Shown piece by piece: positions 51,702 through 60,478 of a stretch of 64,000 nt of DNA. Position 1 is the first letter of the stretch, and each line of letters starts with the position of its first letter. The DNA comes from Planctomycetota bacterium. GTDB taxonomy: Bacteria > Planctomycetota > UBA1135 > GCA-002686595. Position numbers and translations under genes: made by a program. The notes beneath the pieces were generated by a model. It ran no database searches, was not told the DNA's origin, and worked only from the letters and a program-made list of their open reading frames with translations. The stretch is from assembly GCA_020853575.1 (NCBI GenBank), contig JADYYP010000024.1, positions 62,001-126,000 of the forward strand. The letters are read 5' to 3'.

Positions 51702-53744
51702 TCAGCCGCCGGCGATCACGCTCACGAGCTCGATCCGGTCGCCGTCGTGGACCCAGTCGGAGCTCGCCACGCGCCGTCCTGCGCGGAACAGCGCGGGCTG
51801 CGCGCCGAGGCCGCGGTCGCGCAGGCGCTCGAGCAGCTCGCGGGCAGTGCACGGCAGCTCCAGCTCGAGCACCAGCGTCGCGCCGGCCCCATGGCGCAGC
51901 TCCACCCGCCCCGGAGCGCTGGGGCTCGGCACCGCCGGCGCCACGGCGCGCCGCTCCGGTTCCGGCGCAACGTTCGGGCTCAGCGCTTCGAGCGCGCGCA
52001 GGCTGGCCGCGCTCAAGCGTCCGTCGGCCTCGAGGCCGCGCGCCGCCGCGTATTCGTCCCACATGCCCGCGAGATCGAGCCGCGGACGCGCCCAGCCCGG
52101 CCGATCGGCATCGGCCGCGATGCCCCACAGCTCGTTGAGCCGGCGCTGGAGCATCGAAAGCAACGCACCCGCGCGCAGCATGCCCACGCCGTCGTCGCTC
52201 CAGCTCGGCGGCGCCAGCGCGCGTTCGAGCCGAGGTACGTCGAGGATCCCGTCGCACACCAGGCTGGCCGCCGAGAACGAGCAGAATCCGAGCACGTCCA
52301 AGGCGTTGGCCCAGTCCTCGTGCCACGCCACCAAGCGCCCCTTGCCGACCGGCGACGCGGGATCGGAGGCCTCCGGCGCGAAGTCCAGCCCGGTGCTCGC
52401 GCGCATCAGGGCCCAGTCGGAGCCGTCGACCGCGAGGAACGGGAAGGTGCGCATCGGATCGCCGCCGCGCGACGAAACGCACTGGCCGAGCAGCGAGGCC
52501 AAGCTCGCGTCGGGTCGCAGCGATGCGCCCTTGGCGCTGGCGAGCTCGAGCCCGAGAGCGCGTGCCAACGGCAGCGCACCGTGCGCCATGCTCGCCCCTG
52601 GGCCGGAGCCGTCGACGAGTTCGCGCAGGCAGCGCTGAAACGTGGCGCGCTCTCCGAAGCGCGGGCCGCCGGCTCCGCCCTCGGCCGCGCGAGCGAGCAG
52701 CGCCAAGCACGCTCCGATCTCCTTGGCGTCGACGCCGAACTCGTCGCACATGCGCAGCAGCTCGAGCGCGTCGTCGAACTGTTCCAGCCCGAGTTGCAGC
52801 CCGAGCGCGTAGCTCGCGCCGAAACGCGCGCCCTGCCGTGCGCCGGCGCGCGTGTCGAAGCTCCATCCGCAGGGCGTCGGGCAGCCGCCGCAGCCGTGGC
52901 GCGCGCCGCGCGCCGCGTGGACCTGCTGCGCCAAGCGCTCCACGGTCGCCGCCTCGACGGCGCGCTCTCCGGAACGCTCGAACAACTCGCCGCGTGCGCG
53001 GAAGGCCTCGAGCTGCTCGAACGTGCCGCCCTCCGATCGCGCGAGCAAGCGCGGCGAGCGCGCGAGCTCTCGCGCCAGATCGCCGGACTCCGCGGACTCG
53101 ACCTCCGGAGCGCGCACGACCAGCGCCTTGAGCCCGCAGCGTCCGAGCACCGCACCCAGGCCTCCGCGCCCCACGATGTGCGGCGGCGTCCCGCTGCTCG
53201 AGAGACTCGCCGTCGCCAGGCCGCGCTCGCCCGCGGGACCGATCGCGAGGCTGGCGCAATCGCCGAAGCGTTCGGCCAGGCGTGCGTGCGTCGCCTGCGG
53301 CGCGAGCCCGGCCAGCTCGGGCCACACCTCCAGCGCGACGCGCTGGCGCTCGACGACCAGCACCGCGCCGCGCTCGAGAATCTGCCCGTGCACCGCGAGC
53401 ATGTCGGCGACACTCGCCAAGCGCCGCGCGAAACTGCCGCCGACCAAGCCTTCGGCGAACAACCCGGTGAGCGGAGCGCGCGAGGCGACGCTGGCGCGCG
53501 CCGCGGTCGGCATCCCGCGCGCCACGCAAGCTCCCACGCTGATCACGAGCGGAGCGCTCGCTCGCGGGTCGTCGAGGGCGCGCTCGGCAAGCCAGGCCAG
53601 CCCCAGGGCTCCGCCCGACCAACGACCCAGCGCCTCGAGCCACGCGCGCCGCGCGGACCACGGCCGCGGAAGCGGCGTCGCGCCGGCGCGCAGCGCCCCG
53701 AGATCGACGTCGAGCACGCGCGGGCTGGATTTCGGCGGTTGCAT
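51702..53744 (-). CDS. Aldehyde ferredoxin oxidoreductase (AOR) family protein with fused C-terminal MoaD/ThiS domain
   Basis: 680 residues. The AOR body shows GRGGLGAVLGRCGLKALVVRA (pterin-binding domain), the CxxCxxxC cluster motif in HGCGGCPTPCGW near residue 285, the fourth Cys in VLGFCSFSA near 487, and DEFGVDAKEIGACLA. The last 90 residues are a beta-grasp MoaD/ThiS domain ending IELVSVIAGG; the C-terminal Gly-Gly is where such proteins carry a thiocarboxylate. AORs use a tungsten- or molybdenum-pterin to oxidise aldehydes. A body with its own sulfur-carrier tail is unusual. No cofactor genes are nearby. The ATG at 53744 faces a divergent M50 protease. Confidence 0.8.
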   Translation of the reverse strand: MQPPKSSPRVLDVDLGALRAGATPLPRPWSARRAWLEALGRWSGGALGLAWLAERALDDPRASAPLVISVGACVARGMPTAARASVASRAPLTGLFAEGLVGGSFARRLASVADMLAVHGQILERGAVLVVERQRVALEVWPELAGLAPQATHARLAERFGDCASLAIGPAGERGLATASLSSSGTPPHIVGRGGLGAVLGRCGLKALVVRAPEVESAESGDLARELARSPRLLARSEGGTFEQLEAFRARGELFERSGERAVEAATVERLAQQVHAARGARHGCGGCPTPCGWSFDTRAGARQGARFGASYALGLQLGLEQFDDALELLRMCDEFGVDAKEIGACLALLARAAEGGAGGPRFGERATFQRCLRELVDGSGPGASMAHGALPLARALGLELASAKGASLRPDASLASLLGQCVSSRGGDPMRTFPFLAVDGSDWALMRASTGLDFAPEASDPASPVGKGRLVAWHEDWANALDVLGFCSFSAASLVCDGILDVPRLERALAPPSWSDDGVGMLRAGALLSMLQRRLNELWGIAADADRPGWARPRLDLAGMWDEYAAARGLEADGRLSAASLRALEALSPNVAPEPERRAVAPAVPSPSAPGRVELRHGAGATLVLELELPCTARELLERLRDRGLGAQPALFRAGRRVASSDWVHDGDRIELVSVIAGG

Positions 53745-53904
53745 GGACCTCGGACGAGTTTGACGCGTACCCGAGTTGCGGGTCCACAGCCTCGAGCCTA
53801 GCTTGTTCCGCCCTCGAAACCGGCCGGGTCCCCGCGCCCTGTGGCACTCGAGCTCCGCAGCGCCTCCTCCGCAGCCCCTCCAACTGGCCGCCCCACACCG
53901 CACC

Positions 53905-54831
53905 GTGTTCGCTTCGTTCCCCGTCGCCCGAGCGTTCGGCATCACGTTTCGCGTCGACTGGACGTGGATCGCGTTCACGCTGTTGCTCGCGCTGACCTGG
54001 GACGGCGACCCGCGCGTCGCGCTGCTCAATTGGTTGCTGGTGTTCTTCATCGTGTTCCTGCACGAGGTCGGACACTCCGTGATGGCGCGCTCGCTCGAGA
54101 TCGAGGTCAAGGACATCACTCTCAGCTTCTTCGGCGGCTACACGCGCATGGGCTGGGGCAAGCGCCAGGAGCAGCCGCTCGCGGAGATCCTGGTCGCGCT
54201 CGCCGGTCCGGCGACGAACATCGTGCTGGGACTGTTGGCGGCGCCGATCGCGGCGCTCTCGCTGAGCGAGGGCTTCCGCGGCCTCGAGCCGGGCCTGACG
54301 ACTTCGTTGCTCGACCTCGCCAAGAACTTCTGCCTGTTCAACTTGGCGCTGGGCTTTTCCAACCTCGCGCCACTCCTGCCGCTCGACGGCGGGCGCGTGC
54401 TGCGCGGCACCCTGGGGATCTTCCTCGATTGGTTGACCGCCACGCGCATCGTGGCCGTGCTCGGACGCTTCGGCGCCGTGGCGCTGATCGTGCTCGGATT
54501 CCTGTGGTCGAGCTGGGTGTCGGTGCTGATCGGCTTCGTCGTGTGGCGCGCCGCGTCGCAAGAGGTGTGGCTGGTGCGCGCGCGCCGTGCTCAGGAACGC
54601 GCCAAGGACGGCTTCGATCCCTTGGGGGCCGCGCCGGCACAGTTCACGCGCGTCGATCCCGAGCCCGCGACGCAGGTCGAGTCGGACAGCGCCACGACTC
54701 GCGCGCGACGACCGGCCGACAATCCGCTCGCGGAACACGAAGGCCAGCTCGACGACGAGGCGATCAAGCGACTCGAGCAGTTCCGCGGGCGCCTGCGCAG
54801 GCGCGACGACGAGGACGCGCCGTCGAGCTGA
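53905..54831 (+). CDS. Site-2-type (M50) zinc metalloprotease
   Basis: 308 residues from a GTG at 53905; upstream codons to 53776 look non-coding. Six or so membrane helices. The zinc motif FLHEVGH lies at His53, Glu54, His57, and the third ligand in PLLPLDGGR is Asp161. FGGYTRMG after the HExxH is typical of planctomycete members. A soluble, charged C-terminal tail (about residues 215-308) follows; there are no PDZ or CBS domains. By family it cuts membrane-spanning regulators or signal peptides inside the bilayer. The substrate, perhaps an anti-sigma factor, is not in the window. It converges on the propeller gene at 54951. Confidence 0.85.
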   Translation: MFASFPVARAFGITFRVDWTWIAFTLLLALTWDGDPRVALLNWLLVFFIVFLHEVGHSVMARSLEIEVKDITLSFFGGYTRMGWGKRQEQPLAEILVALAGPATNIVLGLLAAPIAALSLSEGFRGLEPGLTTSLLDLAKNFCLFNLALGFSNLAPLLPLDGGRVLRGTLGIFLDWLTATRIVAVLGRFGAVALIVLGFLWSSWVSVLIGFVVWRAASQEVWLVRARRAQERAKDGFDPLGAAPAQFTRVDPEPATQVESDSATTRARRPADNPLAEHEGQLDDEAIKRLEQFRGRLRRRDDEDAPSS

Positions 54832-54832
54832 A

Positions 54833-54860
54833 AGCTCGTGAAGAACTGAGGGTACGAGCT
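54833..54860 (+). terminator. Possible hairpin after the M50 gene
   Basis: AGCTCGT at 54833-54839 and ACGAGCT at 54854-54860 pair over 7 bp around a 14-nt loop, 2 nt past the stop. No U-tract; weak. Confidence 0.3.
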
Positions 54861-54950
54861 CTCAGAATGTCGGCTGCGCCGTCGCCCGCTGGGCTCCGGA
54901 CGTCGCGAGCGTGGTTTCATCACGCTGTCCGAGCGCGCGGCGCTTCGCGC

Positions 54951-57575
54951 TCACGGTTGCAGTTGGATCTGCAGCGCGTTCGAGAGCGCCGTGGTCTTCG
55001 GGCCGAGCGGGTCGCGGAAGTAGCTCTGCGCCCAGATCGACGAGCCCGGAGCGAAGGGTACGCCGAGCGCGAACGGGTGCTCGGCGACGAACTGGTTCCA
55101 ATCGAGCGTCAGCCGTCCGTCGCACGCTCCCGCGTGACCGCCGGTCACCTGCGTGCCGGTGCGCTGCGAGGGTGCTTTCACGCACAGCACGTGGGAGCTC
55201 TGGCCCCAGGCGACATTCGCGGGTCCGCTCGCGCCGTAGAAGATGTGCCCGCTCTTCGCGCCTTCGACGTCGACCACACGCAGCTCGAAGGTGCTGGCAG
55301 CCGAGGCGCTCGGCGTGCCCAACCCCTGCATCGTGGGCGCGCAGCCACTCGAGGTGGTTCCGCTGGTGCAGTAGCTGACGGCGAACGGCGAGCAGGGGTC
55401 GAAGAAAGCTGCGACGGAGCGCGAGTGCAGGCCCTCGATCGAGTTGAAGTGCCCGACGGCGTACAGCGCGCCCAGCGGCGCCTGCGCGGAGTGCAACACA
55501 CCCAGCGAATGCACGACGTTGCCTTCGAGCTGCAAGTCCTCGAAGCTCGCTCCACCGCGCCACAGCGCGAGCACCGGTTCGACCGCGACGCCGAACCCGC
55601 GCCAGCCGCCGACCGCGAGCACGCGCGACGCGCCGTCCGTGTAGCTCTGCATGGCGAGCAAAGTCGGCGAGCCCGCGACACCGCCGCCGATGGCATCCCA
55701 GCCCGCGCCGTTCCAACGCCGGACGTTGGCGTTCGCGCCGTCGGCTCCGGCGGCGTACAGCCGCGGACCGTTGCCGTCGTCGTGAACGGCGAGCGCGAAC
55801 ACGGTTCCGCTCGGTGCGGGTGCGAGTGCGTGCCACAGCGCGCCGTCGAAGCGCGCGATGCTCACGGTGGCAACGCTCCCCGGAAGAGTGAAATACCCGG
55901 CGGCAACGAGCTGCTCGCCGGACCCGAAGTCGAACGCCTCGAGGTCGTACACGTCCCCCACGGGGTCGCCCGGCAACGCGCTCCAGCTCACGCCGTCGAA
56001 GCGCGCCACGCGCCGCATCACGAACGGCGCGCCGGACGGATCGGCGAAGTTCCCGCCGGCGTACAGGTGCACGCCGCTGCCGTCGTCGAGGGCCAGGACG
56101 TCGCGCACGCCGGGCCCGCTCCCGCGCCACAGCGTCCCGACCGGCGCCCAGGCCTGGCCGTCCCATGTGATCACCGACGAGGGCGAGAACGGAGATGGGT
56201 TGGCGCCGGCGACGAGCAATTGCTTGCCGGCCCCGAAGTCGAAACTGGAGAGCGCGTGGATCGGAACTCGGAACTCGAGCGGCGCGCCGTGGCGACTCCA
56301 GCTCGCGCCATCCCACTGCATCGCGCCGTCGACCAGCACGTCTCCCGCGCGCGACAGATTGCCGACGACGAACAAGCGCTCGCCCGCGCCGGCGTCGCAC
56401 ACCGCGGCCGTGTAGACCTGCGAGTCCAGGCCGACGCCGCCGTCCTCGAAGTTGCTCCAGCCCGTGCCGTCGAAATGCGCCAGCGAGTTGATCGCCAACC
56501 CGTCGGCGCGCTTCATGTCCCCGCCTGCGACCAAGCGCGGGCCGTCGCCGAGGTCGAAGGGCGCCAGCACCTCGACGTTCTCCGCCGGGGCCGTGAACTC
56601 GTCTCCGAAATCGCTCGGCAAGCTCGACCAGGCGTTGCCGCGGAACGCCGCGACGCGCACCGCGGGCTGACCATCGGCGCGCTCGAAGTCGCCGCCGACG
56701 TAGAGCGTCTCGGCGCCGTTCTCGTGCACGGCGCACAGCGTCTGGACGTAGCTGTCGGTGCCGATGCCCAGCGAGCTCCACGAGACGCCGTTCCAACGCC
56801 CGATGTTCCTCATCTGGAAGCCGCCCAGCGCGTAGAAGTTGCCGCCGGCGATCAAGCGCACGTCCCCCTGGTCGTCGAGCACCTCGAGCGCCTCGATCTG
56901 GCCGTCGAGCGCGGACTCGAGCGTCCAGCTCGCCCCGTCGAACGAGCTCAGGTGGAACCAACCGCCGGCCCACAGGCGCGGCACTCCGTTCACGGGATAG
57001 TGCTCGAGCGCCAGCACGGTGTCGGGCAGGTTCGCGCCGACCGCCGACCACGCGCCATTCCAGCGCGCGACGCGTTTGGCGCCGACTCCGCCGCCATTGA
57101 GGAAGCGCCCGCCGACGAACAGTGCGGGACCCGCGCCGTCGTCGAAGGCGTGCAACGCGTAAGCCTCGCGATCGAGGCCGGCGCCAACCGGGACCCAGCT
57201 CGCGCCGGTCCACTTCGCGATGTAGGGCATCGGCGTCGAGCCGCTCGCGGTGAACTCACCCGCCGCGAACAGCGCCTTTCCGCTGCCGTCGTCGAAGGGC
57301 AAGAGCGCTTGCACCGTGCCGTTGAGTCCGGCTCCGACCGCTTCCCAACGCGAGCCGCGCCAGCGACCGACGTGCTCGACCATCACCGGCCCGAGGCGCT
57401 CGAAGTTGCCCGCGACGTACAGCGCCGGCCCCGAGCCGTCGTCGTATTGCACTGCGGCGAACACGCGTCCCCCGGTGCCCGGCAAGTAGAACTCGTCGGA
57501 CCACTGCGGACACTGTGCGGCGGCCGGGAGCAGCGCTGCACACCAAGAGACACAGACAAGCGCGAACTTCGACAT
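54951..57575 (-). CDS. Secreted multi-blade repeat protein with shared C-terminal module
   Basis: 874 residues. Signal peptide ending LPAAAQ near residue 21. About residues 35-710 contain at least a dozen repeats of 45-55 residues with the pattern V-x-R-W-x-G-x-x-W-x-x-[LV]-G, then a loop and FDDGSGPALYVAGNF-like strand; this matches a kelch/propeller-type repeat widespread in planctomycete secreted proteins. Residues 735-874 are the shared module: YCTSGTTSSGC, FYG, LCVKAP, CDG, YFRDP, ALSNALQ. GAGGAG lies 5 nt before the ATG. An extracellular binding role is likely; ligand unknown. Confidence 0.75.
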   Translation of the reverse strand: MSKFALVCVSWCAALLPAAAQCPQWSDEFYLPGTGGRVFAAVQYDDGSGPALYVAGNFERLGPVMVEHVGRWRGSRWEAVGAGLNGTVQALLPFDDGSGKALFAAGEFTASGSTPMPYIAKWTGASWVPVGAGLDREAYALHAFDDGAGPALFVGGRFLNGGGVGAKRVARWNGAWSAVGANLPDTVLALEHYPVNGVPRLWAGGWFHLSSFDGASWTLESALDGQIEALEVLDDQGDVRLIAGGNFYALGGFQMRNIGRWNGVSWSSLGIGTDSYVQTLCAVHENGAETLYVGGDFERADGQPAVRVAAFRGNAWSSLPSDFGDEFTAPAENVEVLAPFDLGDGPRLVAGGDMKRADGLAINSLAHFDGTGWSNFEDGGVGLDSQVYTAAVCDAGAGERLFVVGNLSRAGDVLVDGAMQWDGASWSRHGAPLEFRVPIHALSSFDFGAGKQLLVAGANPSPFSPSSVITWDGQAWAPVGTLWRGSGPGVRDVLALDDGSGVHLYAGGNFADPSGAPFVMRRVARFDGVSWSALPGDPVGDVYDLEAFDFGSGEQLVAAGYFTLPGSVATVSIARFDGALWHALAPAPSGTVFALAVHDDGNGPRLYAAGADGANANVRRWNGAGWDAIGGGVAGSPTLLAMQSYTDGASRVLAVGGWRGFGVAVEPVLALWRGGASFEDLQLEGNVVHSLGVLHSAQAPLGALYAVGHFNSIEGLHSRSVAAFFDPCSPFAVSYCTSGTTSSGCAPTMQGLGTPSASAASTFELRVVDVEGAKSGHIFYGASGPANVAWGQSSHVLCVKAPSQRTGTQVTGGHAGACDGRLTLDWNQFVAEHPFALGVPFAPGSSIWAQSYFRDPLGPKTTALSNALQIQLQP

Positions 57576-57700
57576 GCGGACTCCTCGGGGGCTCCGATCG
57601 GGGCACTCTGGGATCCGAGCATGCCGCGCACGCCCGAAGCGGTGCAGCCAAGTGGAGAAATCGGCGCCGTGGTCGCGCTCGAGAAGCGCAATGCGCGCGG

Positions 57701-58840
57701 TCAGAGGTTGCCCAGAGCGATCGCGCCCGTCGGGCAGTTGCGAGCGCACGAGTGGTCGCGCGTGCACTCGTAGTTCAGAGGCTTGCGCACGGTGGCGCGC
57801 TCCGGACCGGCGACGAAGGCGTCCGTCTCGCACACCGCCTCGCACATGCCGCAACCGATGCACGCGCTGGGATCGATGCGCACGCTGGCGAAGTCCCGCG
57901 GGATCACCGGGCAGGCCAAGCCCTCGACCACGCCGCACTCGACGAGATCGCGCGTCGCCGCGTGCGACGAGAGCACTGCCAAGGCCTCTTCCTCGCCGCG
58001 CCGCACGACTTCCTCGACGTGGTCGAAATCGAAGCGCGCGAGGTGCGCGACCTTGGGTTGGATCAGCGCGGTGCGGTAGTCGACGTGCATGTGGAGGTGC
58101 TGCTCGACGAGCACCTCCTCCGCGATTTCGAAGGCGCGCAGCATCGTGTTGACGACGCGGTTCTTGTACGCCGGCGCCTTGAAGATGCCCTTGATCGACA
58201 AGTCGACGGCGATGATCACGTCGGGTTGCAGCGTCTTGGCGAAACGCAACGGCACGGAGTCGACCATGCCGCCGTCCATGTAGCTGAAGCCGTCGCGCTC
58301 GTAGGGCTCGAAGATGCCCGGCAACGCGCACGAGCTGTAGACCGCGTCGATCAGCGACAGGTCGTCGAATTCCTTCGTTCCCCAGAACACCGTCCCGCCG
58401 GTCTCGAGCCGCACCGCGTTGCAGTAGAACGGCACGCGCAGCTCGCGGAAGCTCGTCTTGGGCAGGATCTCGCTCAGCCGGCGCTTGAACAGCTCTCCCT
58501 GGTACAGGCTCGGCGCCCGCACGCCCTGCAGCAGGAACTTGAGCGTGTTGAGCTTGAAGTACTCTTCCTTGTGGAGCTGGCGGATGATCGCCTCGATTTC
58601 GTCGGTCGAGCGACCTCCCGCGGCCATCGCGCCGATCAGGGAGCCGATGCTCGTGCCGACGATGGCGTCGTAGTGCAGGCCCAGGGTGCGCAGCGCGCGC
58701 AGCACCCCGATGTGCGCCATGCCACGCATCGCGCCACCACCGAGCACGAGCACGATGCGCGGACGACGGCGCAGCACGCCGCTCGAGGGATCCAGACGAG
58801 GCAGAGGGAGGGTCACCGGGAAGAGTCTTCGCCTTCGCAT
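57701..58840 (-). CDS. Patatin-like phospholipase fused to a 4Fe-4S ferredoxin domain
   Basis: 379 residues. Patatin core: oxyanion loop GGGAMRG at 34-40, nucleophile Ser64 in GTSIG, catalytic Asp189 in MDGG. The last 60 residues carry a complete 4Fe-4S motif, Cys327, 330, 333 and 337 (ACIGCGMCEAVC), and a second partial set, Cys359, 365 and 369 (ECTRDHSCARNCP), that lacks one ligand. A lipid hydrolase with an Fe-S domain is a rare combination; redox control of the hydrolase is a possible reason, but that is inference. The start at 58840 is uncertain; a GTG at the patatin core is the alternative. It is divergent from the fatty acid-CoA ligase set. Confidence 0.82.
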   Translation of the reverse strand: MRRRRLFPVTLPLPRLDPSSGVLRRRPRIVLVLGGGAMRGMAHIGVLRALRTLGLHYDAIVGTSIGSLIGAMAAGGRSTDEIEAIIRQLHKEEYFKLNTLKFLLQGVRAPSLYQGELFKRRLSEILPKTSFRELRVPFYCNAVRLETGGTVFWGTKEFDDLSLIDAVYSSCALPGIFEPYERDGFSYMDGGMVDSVPLRFAKTLQPDVIIAVDLSIKGIFKAPAYKNRVVNTMLRAFEIAEEVLVEQHLHMHVDYRTALIQPKVAHLARFDFDHVEEVVRRGEEEALAVLSSHAATRDLVECGVVEGLACPVIPRDFASVRIDPSACIGCGMCEAVCETDAFVAGPERATVRKPLNYECTRDHSCARNCPTGAIALGNL

Positions 58841-58999
58841 CGACCGCCTTCCACTCGACCTTGAGCCCAGCTCGCCGCCAATCGCGGCCACGCCCCACGA
58901 CTGGCAAGGCCGCGTCGCGGCCCGACGCGCGGCGCTCGGTCGCGCACGCGAAGCGTGAGGAGGCTTGAGATCGGCGGCGCGGATGCGCAGCCTGTCTGC

Positions 59000-60478
59000 G
59001 TGGCACAGCCCCGCGACTGGTCGAGCTTGACGCAACTCCCCGCGGCCCAAATCCGCTCGATCCAGGATCGCGCGCTCGCACGCTTCGTGCGCGAGGAGCT
59101 GTACCCGTTCTCCGCGCACTACCGCAAGCTGTTCGACGGCGCTGGAGTGCGCCCGGCCGACATCCGCGGCGTCGCGGACCTGGCGCGCTTGCCGTTCACG
59201 ACCAAGCAGGACCTGTTGCGTGTCCAGCTGGCGGCCGAAACGCGCTACGACTTCGTCCTGCGTCCGAACCCGGGCTCGATCAAGGCCCATTGGCCGTTCG
59301 CGCGCAAGCTCGCGCTGGTGCTCGGCGGCGCGCGCGCGCGCGAGCTGGTGCGCTTCAACTACACGCCCAACTTCCTGACGTTCACCACCGGCCGTTCGAG
59401 CGAGCCCGTCGGGTTCGCCTACACGCCCCACGACATCGAGGTCCTGGGCGAGGCGATCGCGCGCATGTTCGACATCGCAGATCTCAAGCGCGACGGCGAG
59501 CGCATCGTCAACCTGTTCCCGTTCGCGCCGCACCTGGCGTTTTGGGCGGTGACCTTCGGCGGCTTCAAGACCGGGGCCTTGGTGGTGCCCAGCGGCGGCG
59601 GCAAGGTGATGGGCACCGACGGCAGCCTGCGGCTGTTCGAGCGCCTCAACCCGACCACCGTGGTCGGCACACCGGGCTTCACCTACCACCTGCTGCGGCG
59701 CGGCAACGAGCTCAACGTCAGCTTCGCCAACGTGCGCACCGTGATCCTCGGCGCGGAGAAGGTGCCGCCCGGACTGAAGGAGAAGATGCTCGAGTGCATG
59801 CGCGCCGGCGGAGCGGGCGACGTGCGCATCGTCGGCACCTACGGTTTCACCGAGTCGCGCATGGCCTGGGCCGAGTGTCCGACCGCCGACAACCGCTCCA
59901 CGGGCTATCACCTCTATCCGGACCTCGGAGTGTTCGAGGTCGTCGACCCGCACGCTGGCCAGGTCGTGCCCGACGGCCACGATGGCGAGTTGGTCTACAC
60001 CGGCATCTCGGGCCATGGCACGTGCGTCCTGCGCTACCGCACCGGCGATCTGTGCGTCGGCGGCATCACTTGGGAGCGCTGCCCGGGTTGCGGGCGCACT
60101 CTGCCGCGCATCGGTTCCGAGCTGCGTCGCGCCAGCGAGACGCACGCGCTCTCCCTGACCAAGATCAAGGGCACGTTGGTCGATCTGTCGGTCATGGGCA
60201 CGGTGCTTTCGTCGCTGCACGACGTCGAGGAGTGGCAGGTCGTGCTGTCCAAGATCAACGACGACCCGCTCGAGCTCGACCAACTCGAGGTGCGCATCGC
60301 GCCGCGCAAGCACGCCGACCCGGACGCGCTCAAGCGCCAGATCGCGACCGAGCTGGCGCGCGCCACCGAGGTCGCACCCAACAGCATCACCTTCCACGCT
60401 CTGCCAGAGATGCTCGAGATGCTCGGCATGGAGAGCGCGATGAAGGAGAAGCGCTACTTGGATCGACGCCCGAAATGA
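59000..60478 (+). CDS. Phenylacetate-CoA ligase-like AMP-forming enzyme (PaaK/CapK type)
   Basis: 492 residues from the GTG at 59000; a GTG at 58955 is also in frame behind a GAGGAGG run. Family signs are the opening RDWSSLTQLPAAQIRSIQDRALARF with HYRKLFDGAGV, the P-loop-like TFTTGRSSEP, GTYGFTESR for AMP binding, YRTGDLCVGG and a CPGCGRTLPRIG cluster like that of PaaK. It should activate a carboxylic acid to its CoA ester. It overlaps the thiolase gene by 4 nt, so it probably supplies the CoA substrate for beta-oxidation. Substrate is not determined: phenylacetate, fatty acid and acyl-sugar partners are all possible. Confidence 0.75.
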   Translation: MAQPRDWSSLTQLPAAQIRSIQDRALARFVREELYPFSAHYRKLFDGAGVRPADIRGVADLARLPFTTKQDLLRVQLAAETRYDFVLRPNPGSIKAHWPFARKLALVLGGARARELVRFNYTPNFLTFTTGRSSEPVGFAYTPHDIEVLGEAIARMFDIADLKRDGERIVNLFPFAPHLAFWAVTFGGFKTGALVVPSGGGKVMGTDGSLRLFERLNPTTVVGTPGFTYHLLRRGNELNVSFANVRTVILGAEKVPPGLKEKMLECMRAGGAGDVRIVGTYGFTESRMAWAECPTADNRSTGYHLYPDLGVFEVVDPHAGQVVPDGHDGELVYTGISGHGTCVLRYRTGDLCVGGITWERCPGCGRTLPRIGSELRRASETHALSLTKIKGTLVDLSVMGTVLSSLHDVEEWQVVLSKINDDPLELDQLEVRIAPRKHADPDALKRQIATELARATEVAPNSITFHALPEMLEMLGMESAMKEKRYLDRRPK

